In this document: positions 1 through 10,852 of the stretch, one piece after another | How the letters are laid out: the number at the start of each line of letters is the position of its first letter | Numbering within the stretch: position 1 is the stretch's first letter | Assembly: GCF_014334015.1 (NCBI RefSeq) | Contig: NZ_CP060488.1 | Location: forward strand, 6,096,501-6,160,500 | Direction: 5' to 3' | Source: Bacteroides sp. M10 | Lineage (GTDB): Bacteria > Bacteroidota > Bacteroidia > Bacteroidales > Bacteroidaceae | DNA: 64,000 nt | The notes under the pieces: generated by a model | What the model was told of the DNA's origin: nothing | Database searches by the model: none | The model's input: only the letters and a program-made list of their open reading frames with translations | Position numbers and translations under genes: made by a program

Positions 1-93
1 AATAGTCTCATCAAAACGATCGGCAACGCCCGGATCTATTCCCCAATTTATGAGGGTTTTATTCATCCATTTTCCTAAATCTACTACTAACAT
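1..93 (-). CDS. N-terminal fragment of an unidentified gene, cut by the window edge
   Basis: An open frame of 31 codons starts at an ATG (91-93) and runs off the left end. It reads MLVVDLGKWMNKTLINWG, followed by a short Asp/Gly-rich stretch. It lies downstream of the terminator that closes the GH29 unit and in the same orientation. The opening faintly recalls the N-terminus of Bacteroidetes small-conductance mechanosensitive channel proteins, but 31 residues are too few to assign a function, so that is only a guess. No clear -7 box was found in the 60 bases before it. Confidence 0.5.
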   Translation of the reverse strand, partial: MLVVDLGKWMNKTLINWGIDPGVADRFDETI

Positions 94-142
94 AACTTCT
101 GTCTTTTTTAATAAATAACAGTAAAATATTCATTTGGTTTAG

Positions 143-189
143 AAAAAAAGAGACCGGCACCTGATTCATTAAAAATCAAGATGCCGGCC
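143..189 (-). terminator. Rho-independent terminator of the sulfatase-GH20-GH2-GH29 unit
   Basis: On the minus strand an imperfect stem is formed by arms at 174-189 and 152-166 (GGCCGGCAT paired with GTGCCGGTC, then TGATT with AATCA), with a short AT loop. It is followed by a run of seven T (minus strand, near 143-149). It sits 43 nt after the GH29 stop codon. Confidence 0.8.
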
Positions 190-231
190 TACACTGCTAT
201 TCTCTAAACATATCTTCCGATGAGGGCTCTA

Positions 232-2049
232 TCAGGGAGCCACCATCACTCCTATTTCATCCATATTTACTTTTGCAACGGCAGCATCAGGCGTAGTGGC
301 CTCCAGTTTAATGAAACGTGCCTGCACTTTCTGATTGAAAGCAACCGTCTGTGGCAACGGATTATGCATGATATTGCTGAACTCCCCACTGGTAGGAACC
401 TCTTTCCAATTCTTGCCATCCACACTTACCAAGAATTTATAGCGGAATGCCATCGTCGGCTTTGCCTCCGCTTTCGCGGGAGCATACGTAAAACTGTTCA
501 ACGTTACTGTCTTTCCCAGATCAATCGTTAACGGAGAGGCAACCACTTGTTTCCATCCGGAACGCGGCAAATTATTCCAGTCTTCTTTCGTTGTTTCTTC
601 CTGCAAAGGTTCCGCATAATAGGCAGCAACCTGACTAATAAATGCAGTCAACCGGCATTCGTCTATTTTCACGCGGAGCTTACTGGCCTTCACTGCCGGA
701 AAACGCAACATACGCTTATATCCTATCGTCGTACCTTTTCCAACTTCCTTCCAGCCATTATCAGTCAGGGCTTCCACCGTAAAGGCTTCTACCCGCTGCC
801 CTTTCGTTATATCTTCCTGAAGCATCACCACATTCATCTCTGCATTCGGCTTCAATGAATAAATCTTTTCACTGCCAGGGGTTGTATTCCAGTATTTTCT
901 ACCATTCACAACCTTGTTAGAAGCGAATACCCGCTCACGATAAGCTGCAAATTCATTCAATCGCCGCACATCGGCTTCATTAATCAGTCCCCTACGATCC
1001 GGAGGAATATTCAGCAACAAAACAGAATTATAACCTACTGATTGAAAATAGATATCCGCCAAATGTTTCAATGACTTCACTTTGCTGTCTTCTTCCGCAT
1101 GATAGAACCATCCCGGACGAATGGATACGTCCACTTCCGAAGGATACCAGAATAATTCCGTAGCTTTCTCCAATATCTTACGGCTTCCCAAATCTTCCGC
1201 TTTACCAAAAACTCCCAGACGGTTATTATTCTCTTGTGAACGGGTATATATGCCGGGAGTTAGCACAGTTGCACTCCATTCTGTTTCACGTCCTAATCCT
1301 TTTTCGTTTCCTACCCAGCGGACATCATCCCCCATAATTGCCATCACAGCTTTGGGTTGAAGGCGTTGGATGGTCTGATAGAAAGCATCCCAGTCATACA
1401 CCTGTTTCTTTCCGTTCGGACCTTCTCCATTCGCTCCGTCGAACCAGACTTCATGCACTTCGCCATAATTGGTGAGCAATTCAGTCAGTTGCCGGATGAA
1501 AAATTCATTGTAACGGGGAGAGTCCCCGTAACATTCCGCATTCCGGTCCCAGGGAGAAAGATATACTCCAAACTTCATATCATATTTATCACAGGCAGCA
1601 CGAAGTTCTTTCACTACATCGCCTTGTCCGTTTTTCCAGGGAGAAGAGGCTACGGAATGTTTGGTAGTAGCCGTAGGCCACAGGCAGAAGCCGTCGTGAT
1701 GTTTGGCAGTCAGAAGCACCATTTTAAAGCCGGCTTCCTTGAGGGTACGCACCCATTGTTCAGCATCCAGTTCCGAAGGGTTAAAGAGTGCGGGATCTTC
1801 TTTTCCGTCACCCCATTCACGCCCGGTAAAGGTGTTGATTCCGAAATGGAGGAAAGCTGTCAGTTCCAATTGTTGCCAGGCATATTGCTGCGGAGTGGGC
1901 ACCAGCCGTGCTGCCATATCGACTTTCTGTTCGAGAGTTGCACCTTGAGGAAATTCAACATGCTTCACATAATAGTTTTCTTTTTTCTGCGCCTGCACTC
2001 CGCTCATGAGAGCAACAGACAATAAAAGAGAGGTCAGTAGTTTATTCAT
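232..2049 (-). CDS. Secreted alpha-L-fucosidase, GH29 (probably subfamily B) with C-terminal F5/8-type domain
   Basis: The protein has 605 residues. A Sec signal peptide ends near residue 20 (leader ending SGVQAQ). A GH29 barrel covers about residues 40-380, with the LTAKHHDGF motif and the nucleophile region VWFDGA; the Asp is residue 204. A discoidin-like beta domain fills the last 130 residues. GH29 enzymes release L-fucose with retention. The GREWGDG and LTAKHHDGFCLWPT stretches are closer to the alpha-1,3/1,4-specific (Lewis-type) branch than to broad-specificity enzymes, but this is inferred from memory of the family. It is the last gene of the sulfatase-GH20-GH2-GH29 run, separated from GH2 by 128 nt that contain its own -7 box. 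A periplasmic site is likely because the leader lacks a lipobox. Confidence 0.9.
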   Translation of the reverse strand: MNKLLTSLLLSVALMSGVQAQKKENYYVKHVEFPQGATLEQKVDMAARLVPTPQQYAWQQLELTAFLHFGINTFTGREWGDGKEDPALFNPSELDAEQWVRTLKEAGFKMVLLTAKHHDGFCLWPTATTKHSVASSPWKNGQGDVVKELRAACDKYDMKFGVYLSPWDRNAECYGDSPRYNEFFIRQLTELLTNYGEVHEVWFDGANGEGPNGKKQVYDWDAFYQTIQRLQPKAVMAIMGDDVRWVGNEKGLGRETEWSATVLTPGIYTRSQENNNRLGVFGKAEDLGSRKILEKATELFWYPSEVDVSIRPGWFYHAEEDSKVKSLKHLADIYFQSVGYNSVLLLNIPPDRRGLINEADVRRLNEFAAYRERVFASNKVVNGRKYWNTTPGSEKIYSLKPNAEMNVVMLQEDITKGQRVEAFTVEALTDNGWKEVGKGTTIGYKRMLRFPAVKASKLRVKIDECRLTAFISQVAAYYAEPLQEETTKEDWNNLPRSGWKQVVASPLTIDLGKTVTLNSFTYAPAKAEAKPTMAFRYKFLVSVDGKNWKEVPTSGEFSNIMHNPLPQTVAFNQKVQARFIKLEATTPDAAVAKVNMDEIGVMVAP

Positions 2050-2073
2050 GGTCTATTATTTATTGCAATCGTA

Positions 2074-2081
2074 CAAAGATA
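2074..2081 (-). promoter_or_regulatory. -7 box TATCTTTG before the GH29 gene
   Basis: This is an exact match to the Bacteroides -7 consensus TAnnTTTG, 25 nt before the GH29 start codon. No convincing -33 TTG box is visible. It suggests that the fucosidase can be transcribed separately from the upstream genes. Confidence 0.45.
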
Positions 2082-2083
2082 AA

Positions 2084-2162
2084 ATAAAGGTGCAGATTTC
2101 ACGATTATCACGGAATACTTTCTTACGATATTCCATCCAATCAGTGTAACCCCCACCTTTAT
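2084..2162. repeat. 9-bp inverted repeat spanning the GH2-GH29 gap
   Basis: ATAAAGGTG (2084-2092) and CACCTTTAT (2154-2162) are perfect inverted copies separated by 61 nt. They lie between the GH2 stop codon and the GH29 -7 box. They could base-pair in the read-through transcript. No T-run follows, so it is not a standard terminator. Confidence 0.35.
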
Positions 2163-2177
2163 ATATTATCTAAAAAC

Positions 2178-5306
<3,129 letters not shown>

Positions 5307-7631
5307 TTATTCAATCCTGATTTCATCAAAATAAACTCTCGCCTCTTGTCCCGGACGTACATGATCGGCAGGACATACTCCCGCCCCTTCTGCCGTTACA
5401 CGGACATATCTTGCTTCCGTTCCTTTCATATCCACGGAGAAATCTTCGATAAAAGCTCCTTCACGGAAGATCTCTTCAGCAGTAAAATGCAGACCGGCTA
5501 TCTCACGATAGGTTTCATTATCATCCGAAACTGCTATGCGGATTGATTTCGGTTTATGTACCGCCATGCCGTAGTTGGTGATACAACCTATGGTGAAAGT
5601 ATTCAATTTGTCTTTTTGCAGCAAATCTATCGTGAAAGAAATATGATCGCCCTTCTCCCAACAACACCATTCAAAGTCTGTATACTTCAAGCTGCCACGT
5701 ACCCCGTTCGTCATGAGTTTCTCATTCGGCTTATTTCCGAGGATAGGTTTGCCGGTCGCTTTGTTCCAGGCAATAGGCAACACAAGCGTCTGCCCCATCT
5801 GCTCACCTTGTGCAAAAGTAGCACTCTTAATGGTTTGAGCCGCCGTTACTGTTAATGAATCGGTATATAAGGATGAACTTGCCGTCGGCTCGCTGCCATC
5901 TACTGTATAACGGATTTCCACATCGGGACGAATACACTCCAGCTTCACTCGCAACACTCCGTTTTCGGGAGTCACTTTATGCTGAATATTATACATGGAA
6001 CGAGCATAAACAATTCCTTTCTCTGCAAGATGCTCATTATACCTGTCCATTCCTTTCAGGAATAAAGCCCAGTCTTTCTTATCCGGTTGTGTCCAAGCGA
6101 CTTCTGCCACTGCTGCCAGACGGGGGAATAAAAGATAGTCCACATCTTCCGGCTTGTTACAGAATTCTGTCCACATCGAACCTTGCACTCCCATCAATAA
6201 GGAAGCATATTCCGGTTTCCAGTCTTTCTGCACCGGTTCGTAGTCATACACATCTTTCAGTGTGTTATTTCCAAAGTATGTCAACGGCTCGAACCACTGT
6301 GGTCCCTGATAGCGAATCAAATACATGATGCGCGCCGGAGTCATGATAAACCGATGTCCCTCTTCCGCTGCTTTCAATGCAGCCTGTCCAAATCCCTGCC
6401 AACCAAGAATGATAGAGTTGTCGGGCAGAAAGCTGCTATTGGTCAGTTCATCCCAGCCGATCACTTCCCTGCCTTTACTGCGCACATAGTCGCTGATCCG
6501 CTTCATGAAGTATCCCTGTAGATCTTCTTCATTAGCCAGCTGTTCCTTTTTCATCCGTGCCTGACACAACGGACACTGTTTCCAATGTGTCTTTTGAGCC
6601 TCGTCACCACCAATATGAATATAGCGTGAAGGGAATAATTCCATGATTTCATCCATCACATTTTGCAAAAAGGTGAAGACACTATCGTTTCCCGCACAAT
6701 AAATAATTTCGGAATTTCGTCCTCCTAAACCGGGCAGTACGCCGATATATTCTTTCACTACCGGACAAGCCAGTTTGGGATAAGCCGCCAATGCAGCATT
6801 GCTATGAGCAGGCATATCTATTTCGGGCACAATCTCAACCTGACGTTCAGCAGCATAAGCCACCATTTCCCGAATATCCTCTTGTGTATAGAAGCCTCCT
6901 ACCGGGGTAGGTTCTCCCTTTTTCGGATTGCGACGGGCAGGAAAAGGTAAATCCTGACGATCCACCCGCCATGCACCGACTTCCGTCAATCGGGGATATT
7001 TCTTTATTTCCACCCTCCAGCCGTTGTCGTCTGTCAAATGGAAATGAAGTGTATTCAGTTTAAGCATTGACATACAATCAATGATACGCAATACATTTTC
7101 TTTAGGAATAAAGAAACGGGATGCATCCAACAGCAATGCCCGGTATCCAAAACGTGGTTCATCCTGGATGGTCACGACCGGAATGCTCCATTCCAAATTC
7201 TTGTCCGACAAGCTTTCTCTTTCAATGGAGGGAGGAAGTAATTGGCGAATTGTTTGCAAGGCATAGAAAAAGCCTTTATTATCCGAAGCTTTAATAATGA
7301 TCTCTTGGGGAGAAACTTCCAAAGAATAGGCTTCGCTTTTCAAAGATGGGTCTGTCAGTAAACGGACATTTCCCTCTCCTCCTACATTCAGTTTGGGGGT
7401 GAAACCGGCTGTACGAGTAAACAAAGCAATCAAACTCCGGGCAACTTCCGCCTGCTCTTCATTCTCCACCACAAAAACGGTCTGATCGGAGAATAAATGG
7501 TTGCCACTGCCCGGCATCATCTGTGCCGGGCGTGGAACCATAGAAATACTGTGTGTTAAGTTTGTATTATCACATCCTGTCACTATTGATACCAGAAATC
7601 CGGTCAACAGTATGAAGATATATTTTATCAT
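5307..7631 (-). CDS. Beta-N-acetylhexosaminidase, GH20, lipoprotein
   Basis: The protein has 774 residues. The lipoprotein leader has Cys20 in SIVTGC. A GH20b-like N-terminal domain (about 35-150) precedes the (beta/alpha)8 catalytic domain (about 155-500), whose HIGGDEAQKTHW motif carries the Asp343-Glu344 pair of substrate-assisted catalysis. A chitobiase C-terminal-type domain (about 555-620, with RYTVDGSEPT) and an F5/8-type domain (about 630-774) follow. GH20 enzymes remove terminal beta-GlcNAc or GalNAc. Next to sulfatase, GH2, GH29 and GH16 genes, the natural substrate would be host O-glycan or keratan fragments after desulfation and galactose removal. It is 15 nt from the sulfatase gene. 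Confidence 0.93.
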   Translation of the reverse strand: MIKYIFILLTGFLVSIVTGCDNTNLTHSISMVPRPAQMMPGSGNHLFSDQTVFVVENEEQAEVARSLIALFTRTAGFTPKLNVGGEGNVRLLTDPSLKSEAYSLEVSPQEIIIKASDNKGFFYALQTIRQLLPPSIERESLSDKNLEWSIPVVTIQDEPRFGYRALLLDASRFFIPKENVLRIIDCMSMLKLNTLHFHLTDDNGWRVEIKKYPRLTEVGAWRVDRQDLPFPARRNPKKGEPTPVGGFYTQEDIREMVAYAAERQVEIVPEIDMPAHSNAALAAYPKLACPVVKEYIGVLPGLGGRNSEIIYCAGNDSVFTFLQNVMDEIMELFPSRYIHIGGDEAQKTHWKQCPLCQARMKKEQLANEEDLQGYFMKRISDYVRSKGREVIGWDELTNSSFLPDNSIILGWQGFGQAALKAAEEGHRFIMTPARIMYLIRYQGPQWFEPLTYFGNNTLKDVYDYEPVQKDWKPEYASLLMGVQGSMWTEFCNKPEDVDYLLFPRLAAVAEVAWTQPDKKDWALFLKGMDRYNEHLAEKGIVYARSMYNIQHKVTPENGVLRVKLECIRPDVEIRYTVDGSEPTASSSLYTDSLTVTAAQTIKSATFAQGEQMGQTLVLPIAWNKATGKPILGNKPNEKLMTNGVRGSLKYTDFEWCCWEKGDHISFTIDLLQKDKLNTFTIGCITNYGMAVHKPKSIRIAVSDDNETYREIAGLHFTAEEIFREGAFIEDFSVDMKGTEARYVRVTAEGAGVCPADHVRPGQEARVYFDEIRIE

Positions 7632-7646
7632 GATATTATTTCAGGG

Positions 7647-9230
7647 TTATTCCTTGTCTCTTTCGGGGGAGAATCGGACAGGGTCATTATATTGTTCTTG
7701 TAGTTTCAACATCTCTTCTTTCAACTCTTTCACTACCGGTTCGTATTCAGGTTGCTCGTAGAGGTTATGCATCTCTGTCGGATCTGCCTGCATGTCATAG
7801 AGTTCCCACCAATTGATATCATTATAGAAATGAATCAATTTATAGCGTTCCGTGCGTATTCCATAATGACGTTTCACCATGTGCTCGGCCGGATATTCAT
7901 AGAAGTGATAATAAAGTGCCTTGCGCCAGTTCTCCGGATGTTCTCCTTTCAACAGAGGAACAAGTGAGACTCCCTGGATATCCGATGGCACCTCTGCTCC
8001 TGCCAATTCGAGGAAAGTGGGTGCATAGTCGATGTTCTGTACCATTTCGGTGATATCCCCTCTACGGTCGAAGCCTTTCGGCAAGCGCATGACAAGCGGT
8101 GTGCGCATGGATTCTTCATACATAAAGCGTTTGTCGAACCAGCCATGTTCACCCATATAGAAGCCTTGGTCGGAAGTGTAGACAACGAGTGTATTATCCA
8201 GTAATCCTTTTTCTTTCAGATAATCGAGTACACGGCCTACATTGTCATCCAGAGACTTCACTGTCTTCATGTAGTCGCGCATATAACGCTGGAACTTCCA
8301 GTTAGCCAGTTCTTTTCCTTTCAGATTTTGCTTATAGAAGTCGTCGATAATCGGAGCATAGAATTTGTCCCATGCAGCACGTTGTCCTTCGTCCATTCGG
8401 CCCAAGAATCTTTCATACAGTGATTTTAACCGTGAGTTTTTGTCGGGACGCAGCATTTTGAGGTCATAGATCATATCCATATCTTTCACAATGCTCATTT
8501 CTTGTGCGGCAGCAGCCGGACGACCTTCATAATCATCAAAGAAATTATCCGGCAATGGGAAAGTCTTGTCCTCATACAAAGCCAGATTGCAGGTATCCGC
8601 CATCCAGTTACGATGAATAGCCTTGTGATGAATCAAAAGGCAGAAAGGTTTTTGCGGATCACGCTTGTTTTCCATCCAGTCGATGGCATCATCCGTAATA
8701 AGATTGGTGATATAGCCGTGTTTCTGAATGGTATCATTGTTCTGCGTGATAAAGTTCGGATTATAGTAGTCTCCTTGTCCGGGGACAATTTGCCAGTAAT
8801 CAAATCCTGATGGCAAACTCTCAAGGTGCCATTTACCAACTAATGCGGTCTGATAACCGACTTTTCTCAAGAGTTTAGGGAAAGTCTGTTGAGAACTGTC
8901 GAAAACGCAAGTGGTATTATCGTAGAATTTGTTTGCACAGCTATGTTTGCCCGTTATCATGCAGGCGCGGCTGGGACCGCTTAGAGAATTGGCTACAAAA
9001 CTTTGAGTAAAACGTACTCCGTCGGCAGCAATACGGTCGAGATTCGGAGTTTCCATATAGCGAGTGTCATAACAGCTCATCATTTGAGCCGTATGGTCGT
9101 CTGTCATGATATAGACAATGTTCAGAGGTTGCTGTTCCGCAGGTTTTTGCTTGCCTGCACAAGAAGCAAGGGAAGCTACAGCAGCTACTCCCGCTAAAGG
9201 AAAGAATAAGTTGGATTGCAGTTTTTCCAT
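7647..9230 (-). CDS. Type I sulfatase (serine-type), likely GlcNAc-6-O-sulfatase class
   Basis: The protein has 527 residues. The lipoprotein-type leader has Cys24 in ASLASC. The alkaline-phosphatase-fold sulfatase domain has metal-ligand motif IMTDDH near residue 43 and the formylglycine motif Ser84-Gly-Pro-Ser-Arg88. The motif uses Ser instead of Cys, as is usual in Bacteroides, so activation requires a radical-SAM maturase encoded elsewhere. Also seen are VGKWHLES, YTSDQGFYMGEHGW and a C-terminal DMQADPTEMHNL subdomain. The sequence style resembles S1_11 enzymes acting on 6-sulfated GlcNAc, consistent with the neighbouring GH20. That subfamily call is from memory, not a search. It is the first gene of its unit and has its own -7 box. 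Confidence 0.88.
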   Translation of the reverse strand: MEKLQSNLFFPLAGVAAVASLASCAGKQKPAEQQPLNIVYIMTDDHTAQMMSCYDTRYMETPNLDRIAADGVRFTQSFVANSLSGPSRACMITGKHSCANKFYDNTTCVFDSSQQTFPKLLRKVGYQTALVGKWHLESLPSGFDYWQIVPGQGDYYNPNFITQNNDTIQKHGYITNLITDDAIDWMENKRDPQKPFCLLIHHKAIHRNWMADTCNLALYEDKTFPLPDNFFDDYEGRPAAAAQEMSIVKDMDMIYDLKMLRPDKNSRLKSLYERFLGRMDEGQRAAWDKFYAPIIDDFYKQNLKGKELANWKFQRYMRDYMKTVKSLDDNVGRVLDYLKEKGLLDNTLVVYTSDQGFYMGEHGWFDKRFMYEESMRTPLVMRLPKGFDRRGDITEMVQNIDYAPTFLELAGAEVPSDIQGVSLVPLLKGEHPENWRKALYYHFYEYPAEHMVKRHYGIRTERYKLIHFYNDINWWELYDMQADPTEMHNLYEQPEYEPVVKELKEEMLKLQEQYNDPVRFSPERDKE

Positions 9231-9259
9231 AAAAACAACTTTATATTAGATTATAGCGA

Positions 9260-9267
9260 CAAAGGTA
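9260..9267 (-). promoter_or_regulatory. -7 box TACCTTTG of the sulfatase-GH20-GH2-GH29 unit
   Basis: This is an exact TAnnTTTG match, 29 nt before the sulfatase start codon and downstream of the terminator of the preceding unit. An array of TCCA motifs begins 23 bp upstream of it. Confidence 0.6.
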
Positions 9268-9289
9268 GGGGATGCCATCTATTCAGACT

Positions 9290-9339
9290 TCCACAAATCA
9301 CCAATTAATGTCCAATATTCTACAAATCTTTTTGTTTCA
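9290..9339 (-). promoter_or_regulatory. Candidate operator: phased TCCA motifs shared with the susC promoter at 18.1 kb
   Basis: On the + strand TCCA occurs at 9290 and 9311 (21 bp apart), each followed by an AAATC element, and TTTCA lies at 9335-9339. The block at 18114-18162 has TCCA at 18114, 18134 and 18154 with AAATC and TTTCA in corresponding places. In both, the TCCAAT copy lies 44 bp from the end of the -7 box. I infer a common regulator for both units. Confidence 0.4.
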
Positions 9340-9387
9340 CCAAAAAATACAGGAAATCACTATTTACTTGCTATACTTATAAGTGGC

Positions 9388-9411
9388 AAAAAGGGGGATT
9401 TTCCCCCTTTT
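9388..9411 (-). terminator. Rho-independent terminator after the susC-susD-GH16-surface protein unit
   Basis: A perfect 10-bp stem AAAAGGGGGA/TCCCCCTTTT with a 3-nt loop lies about 50 nt after the stop codon of the surface-protein gene. On the minus strand the stem ends in a T run. It separates the susC unit from the sulfatase unit. Confidence 0.85.
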
Positions 9412-9461
9412 GATTGAAAGGTATTCATGTCATTAAAAAATCTGATGACAAAATAGACCTT

Positions 9462-10814
9462 TTACTCTCCTGCTTCGGGAATCGGTTTGATCTTATCCGC
9501 TAGTGCACTCCAACCCGCTTTATATGCTTCTACTTTATCTGTCGCTACAAAGATAGATTCCAAAGCATCACAACCTTCGAAAGCCGTAGCATTATATCCT
9601 AAGGTAGTTGCTGATAAAATAGTCAAGCTTTTTAAAGCAACACAGTTCTTGAATGCCAGATTGAAAATATTAATAGTCCCCTTCGGAAGAATAATTGTTT
9701 CAATGGATGTGTTCTTGTCCTTTTCTGGCAAAGCAGGAAGATTTATATAAAATGCGTTAGCTGGAATAGCCGCACTATATACCAATTCCGATAAATCAAT
9801 ATTTACCACACCACTTGCTGTCTTCAGAGGTGTAGCGATGTGATCTCTAAAACTTGGAGCTCCTCCAGAACACGCTCCTGTCACCTTAATACTCGATACC
9901 CCCTCCGGTATTGTGATAATTGCACCTGTATATTCTATAGTAGTCCACTGGATACCCGGGTCTGTAGCTGCCTTAAACGTCACTGTTTTAATTACTGTTT
10001 GAGTTTCTCCATCCGAAAGCAAGAAAGCGACTGTAGCTTCTCCGGTTGCCGGATAAACAACTTTCAATTTTGTGTTATTTCCCGAACCTGTCACTTGGAT
10101 TGCCCAGTTTGAAGGATTGGTATCCAACATTCTCATAATACAGCCTTCCGGAAGCACTATCGGATAAATTTCTTCTCCTGCAGTCTCTTTACTATATTCC
10201 GCTGCTAAATAACCATTCCAGTTGATATATTTAGGAAGTTCTACCGTTGCACCTCCGTTCAATGTAATTGTAACAATATTACCCGATTGAGTAACTCCTG
10301 TCACAGGATGGGCAACCGGATATGACGGTATCGTCACTGAATTATCTCCAATGGTTAATTTGGTAGAACCGTCCTGATTTGTTTCCATTTTGATAGCATC
10401 TCCACTATTTACGTAAATAGTTTTACCATCTACCTGCAAGGGCTCACCGCCCAATGTCCAATACCATTTACCATCATCGCCTTTATCCACGCCAATACTT
10501 TCTTCATTCGTTCCACTCACCTCACCGTCTTTGTTGTAAAACAACGTAATAGGAGATGCATGAAGGAATGAGATTTTATAGCCTTCCGTTCCATCTTCTT
10601 TTGTCACCTTCTCTACATCGGTAATATAATCTGTAGCAGTAAGAATTCCCTGCAAGGAATTCAGTTGCTCAACCACTGTCTTCTGCCATTTCTCCAAAGC
10701 GGAAATTCTCTCTTCCTGTCCGTTGACTGCATCCCACAAATCTCCGTCATCATAGCTACAACTGCCTAATAAAGTTGCCGCAAATACTACACATAAAATT
10801 GATTTCAGTTTCAT
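9462..10814 (-). CDS. Surface lipoprotein with DUF4988-like coiled coil and BspA-type leucine-rich repeat C-terminus
   Basis: The protein has 450 residues. The lipoprotein leader has Cys19 in LLGSC, followed by acidic residues that favour surface export. Residues about 25-60 form a coiled coil (VNGQEERISALEKWQK) typical of DUF4988 proteins. Beta-rich, Ig-like repeats fill the middle. The C-terminal 130 residues contain LRR_5-like motifs (FKNCVALKSLTIL, FEGCDALESIF). Proteins of this layout directly downstream of SusCD and a hydrolase usually act as surface glycan-binding proteins. No catalytic motif is visible. It is the fourth gene of the susC unit, 38 nt after GH16 and followed by a terminator. 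Confidence 0.7.
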   Translation of the reverse strand: MKLKSILCVVFAATLLGSCSYDDGDLWDAVNGQEERISALEKWQKTVVEQLNSLQGILTATDYITDVEKVTKEDGTEGYKISFLHASPITLFYNKDGEVSGTNEESIGVDKGDDGKWYWTLGGEPLQVDGKTIYVNSGDAIKMETNQDGSTKLTIGDNSVTIPSYPVAHPVTGVTQSGNIVTITLNGGATVELPKYINWNGYLAAEYSKETAGEEIYPIVLPEGCIMRMLDTNPSNWAIQVTGSGNNTKLKVVYPATGEATVAFLLSDGETQTVIKTVTFKAATDPGIQWTTIEYTGAIITIPEGVSSIKVTGACSGGAPSFRDHIATPLKTASGVVNIDLSELVYSAAIPANAFYINLPALPEKDKNTSIETIILPKGTINIFNLAFKNCVALKSLTILSATTLGYNATAFEGCDALESIFVATDKVEAYKAGWSALADKIKPIPEAGE

Positions 10815-10852
10815 ATTATTATCTTATTAAAAAGGTTTATTTATTCAGTTTA

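Noticed and set aside
1357..2025. 222-codon open frame on the + strand inside the GH29 gene
   Set aside because: It is antisense to a well-supported fucosidase and has no domain signature.
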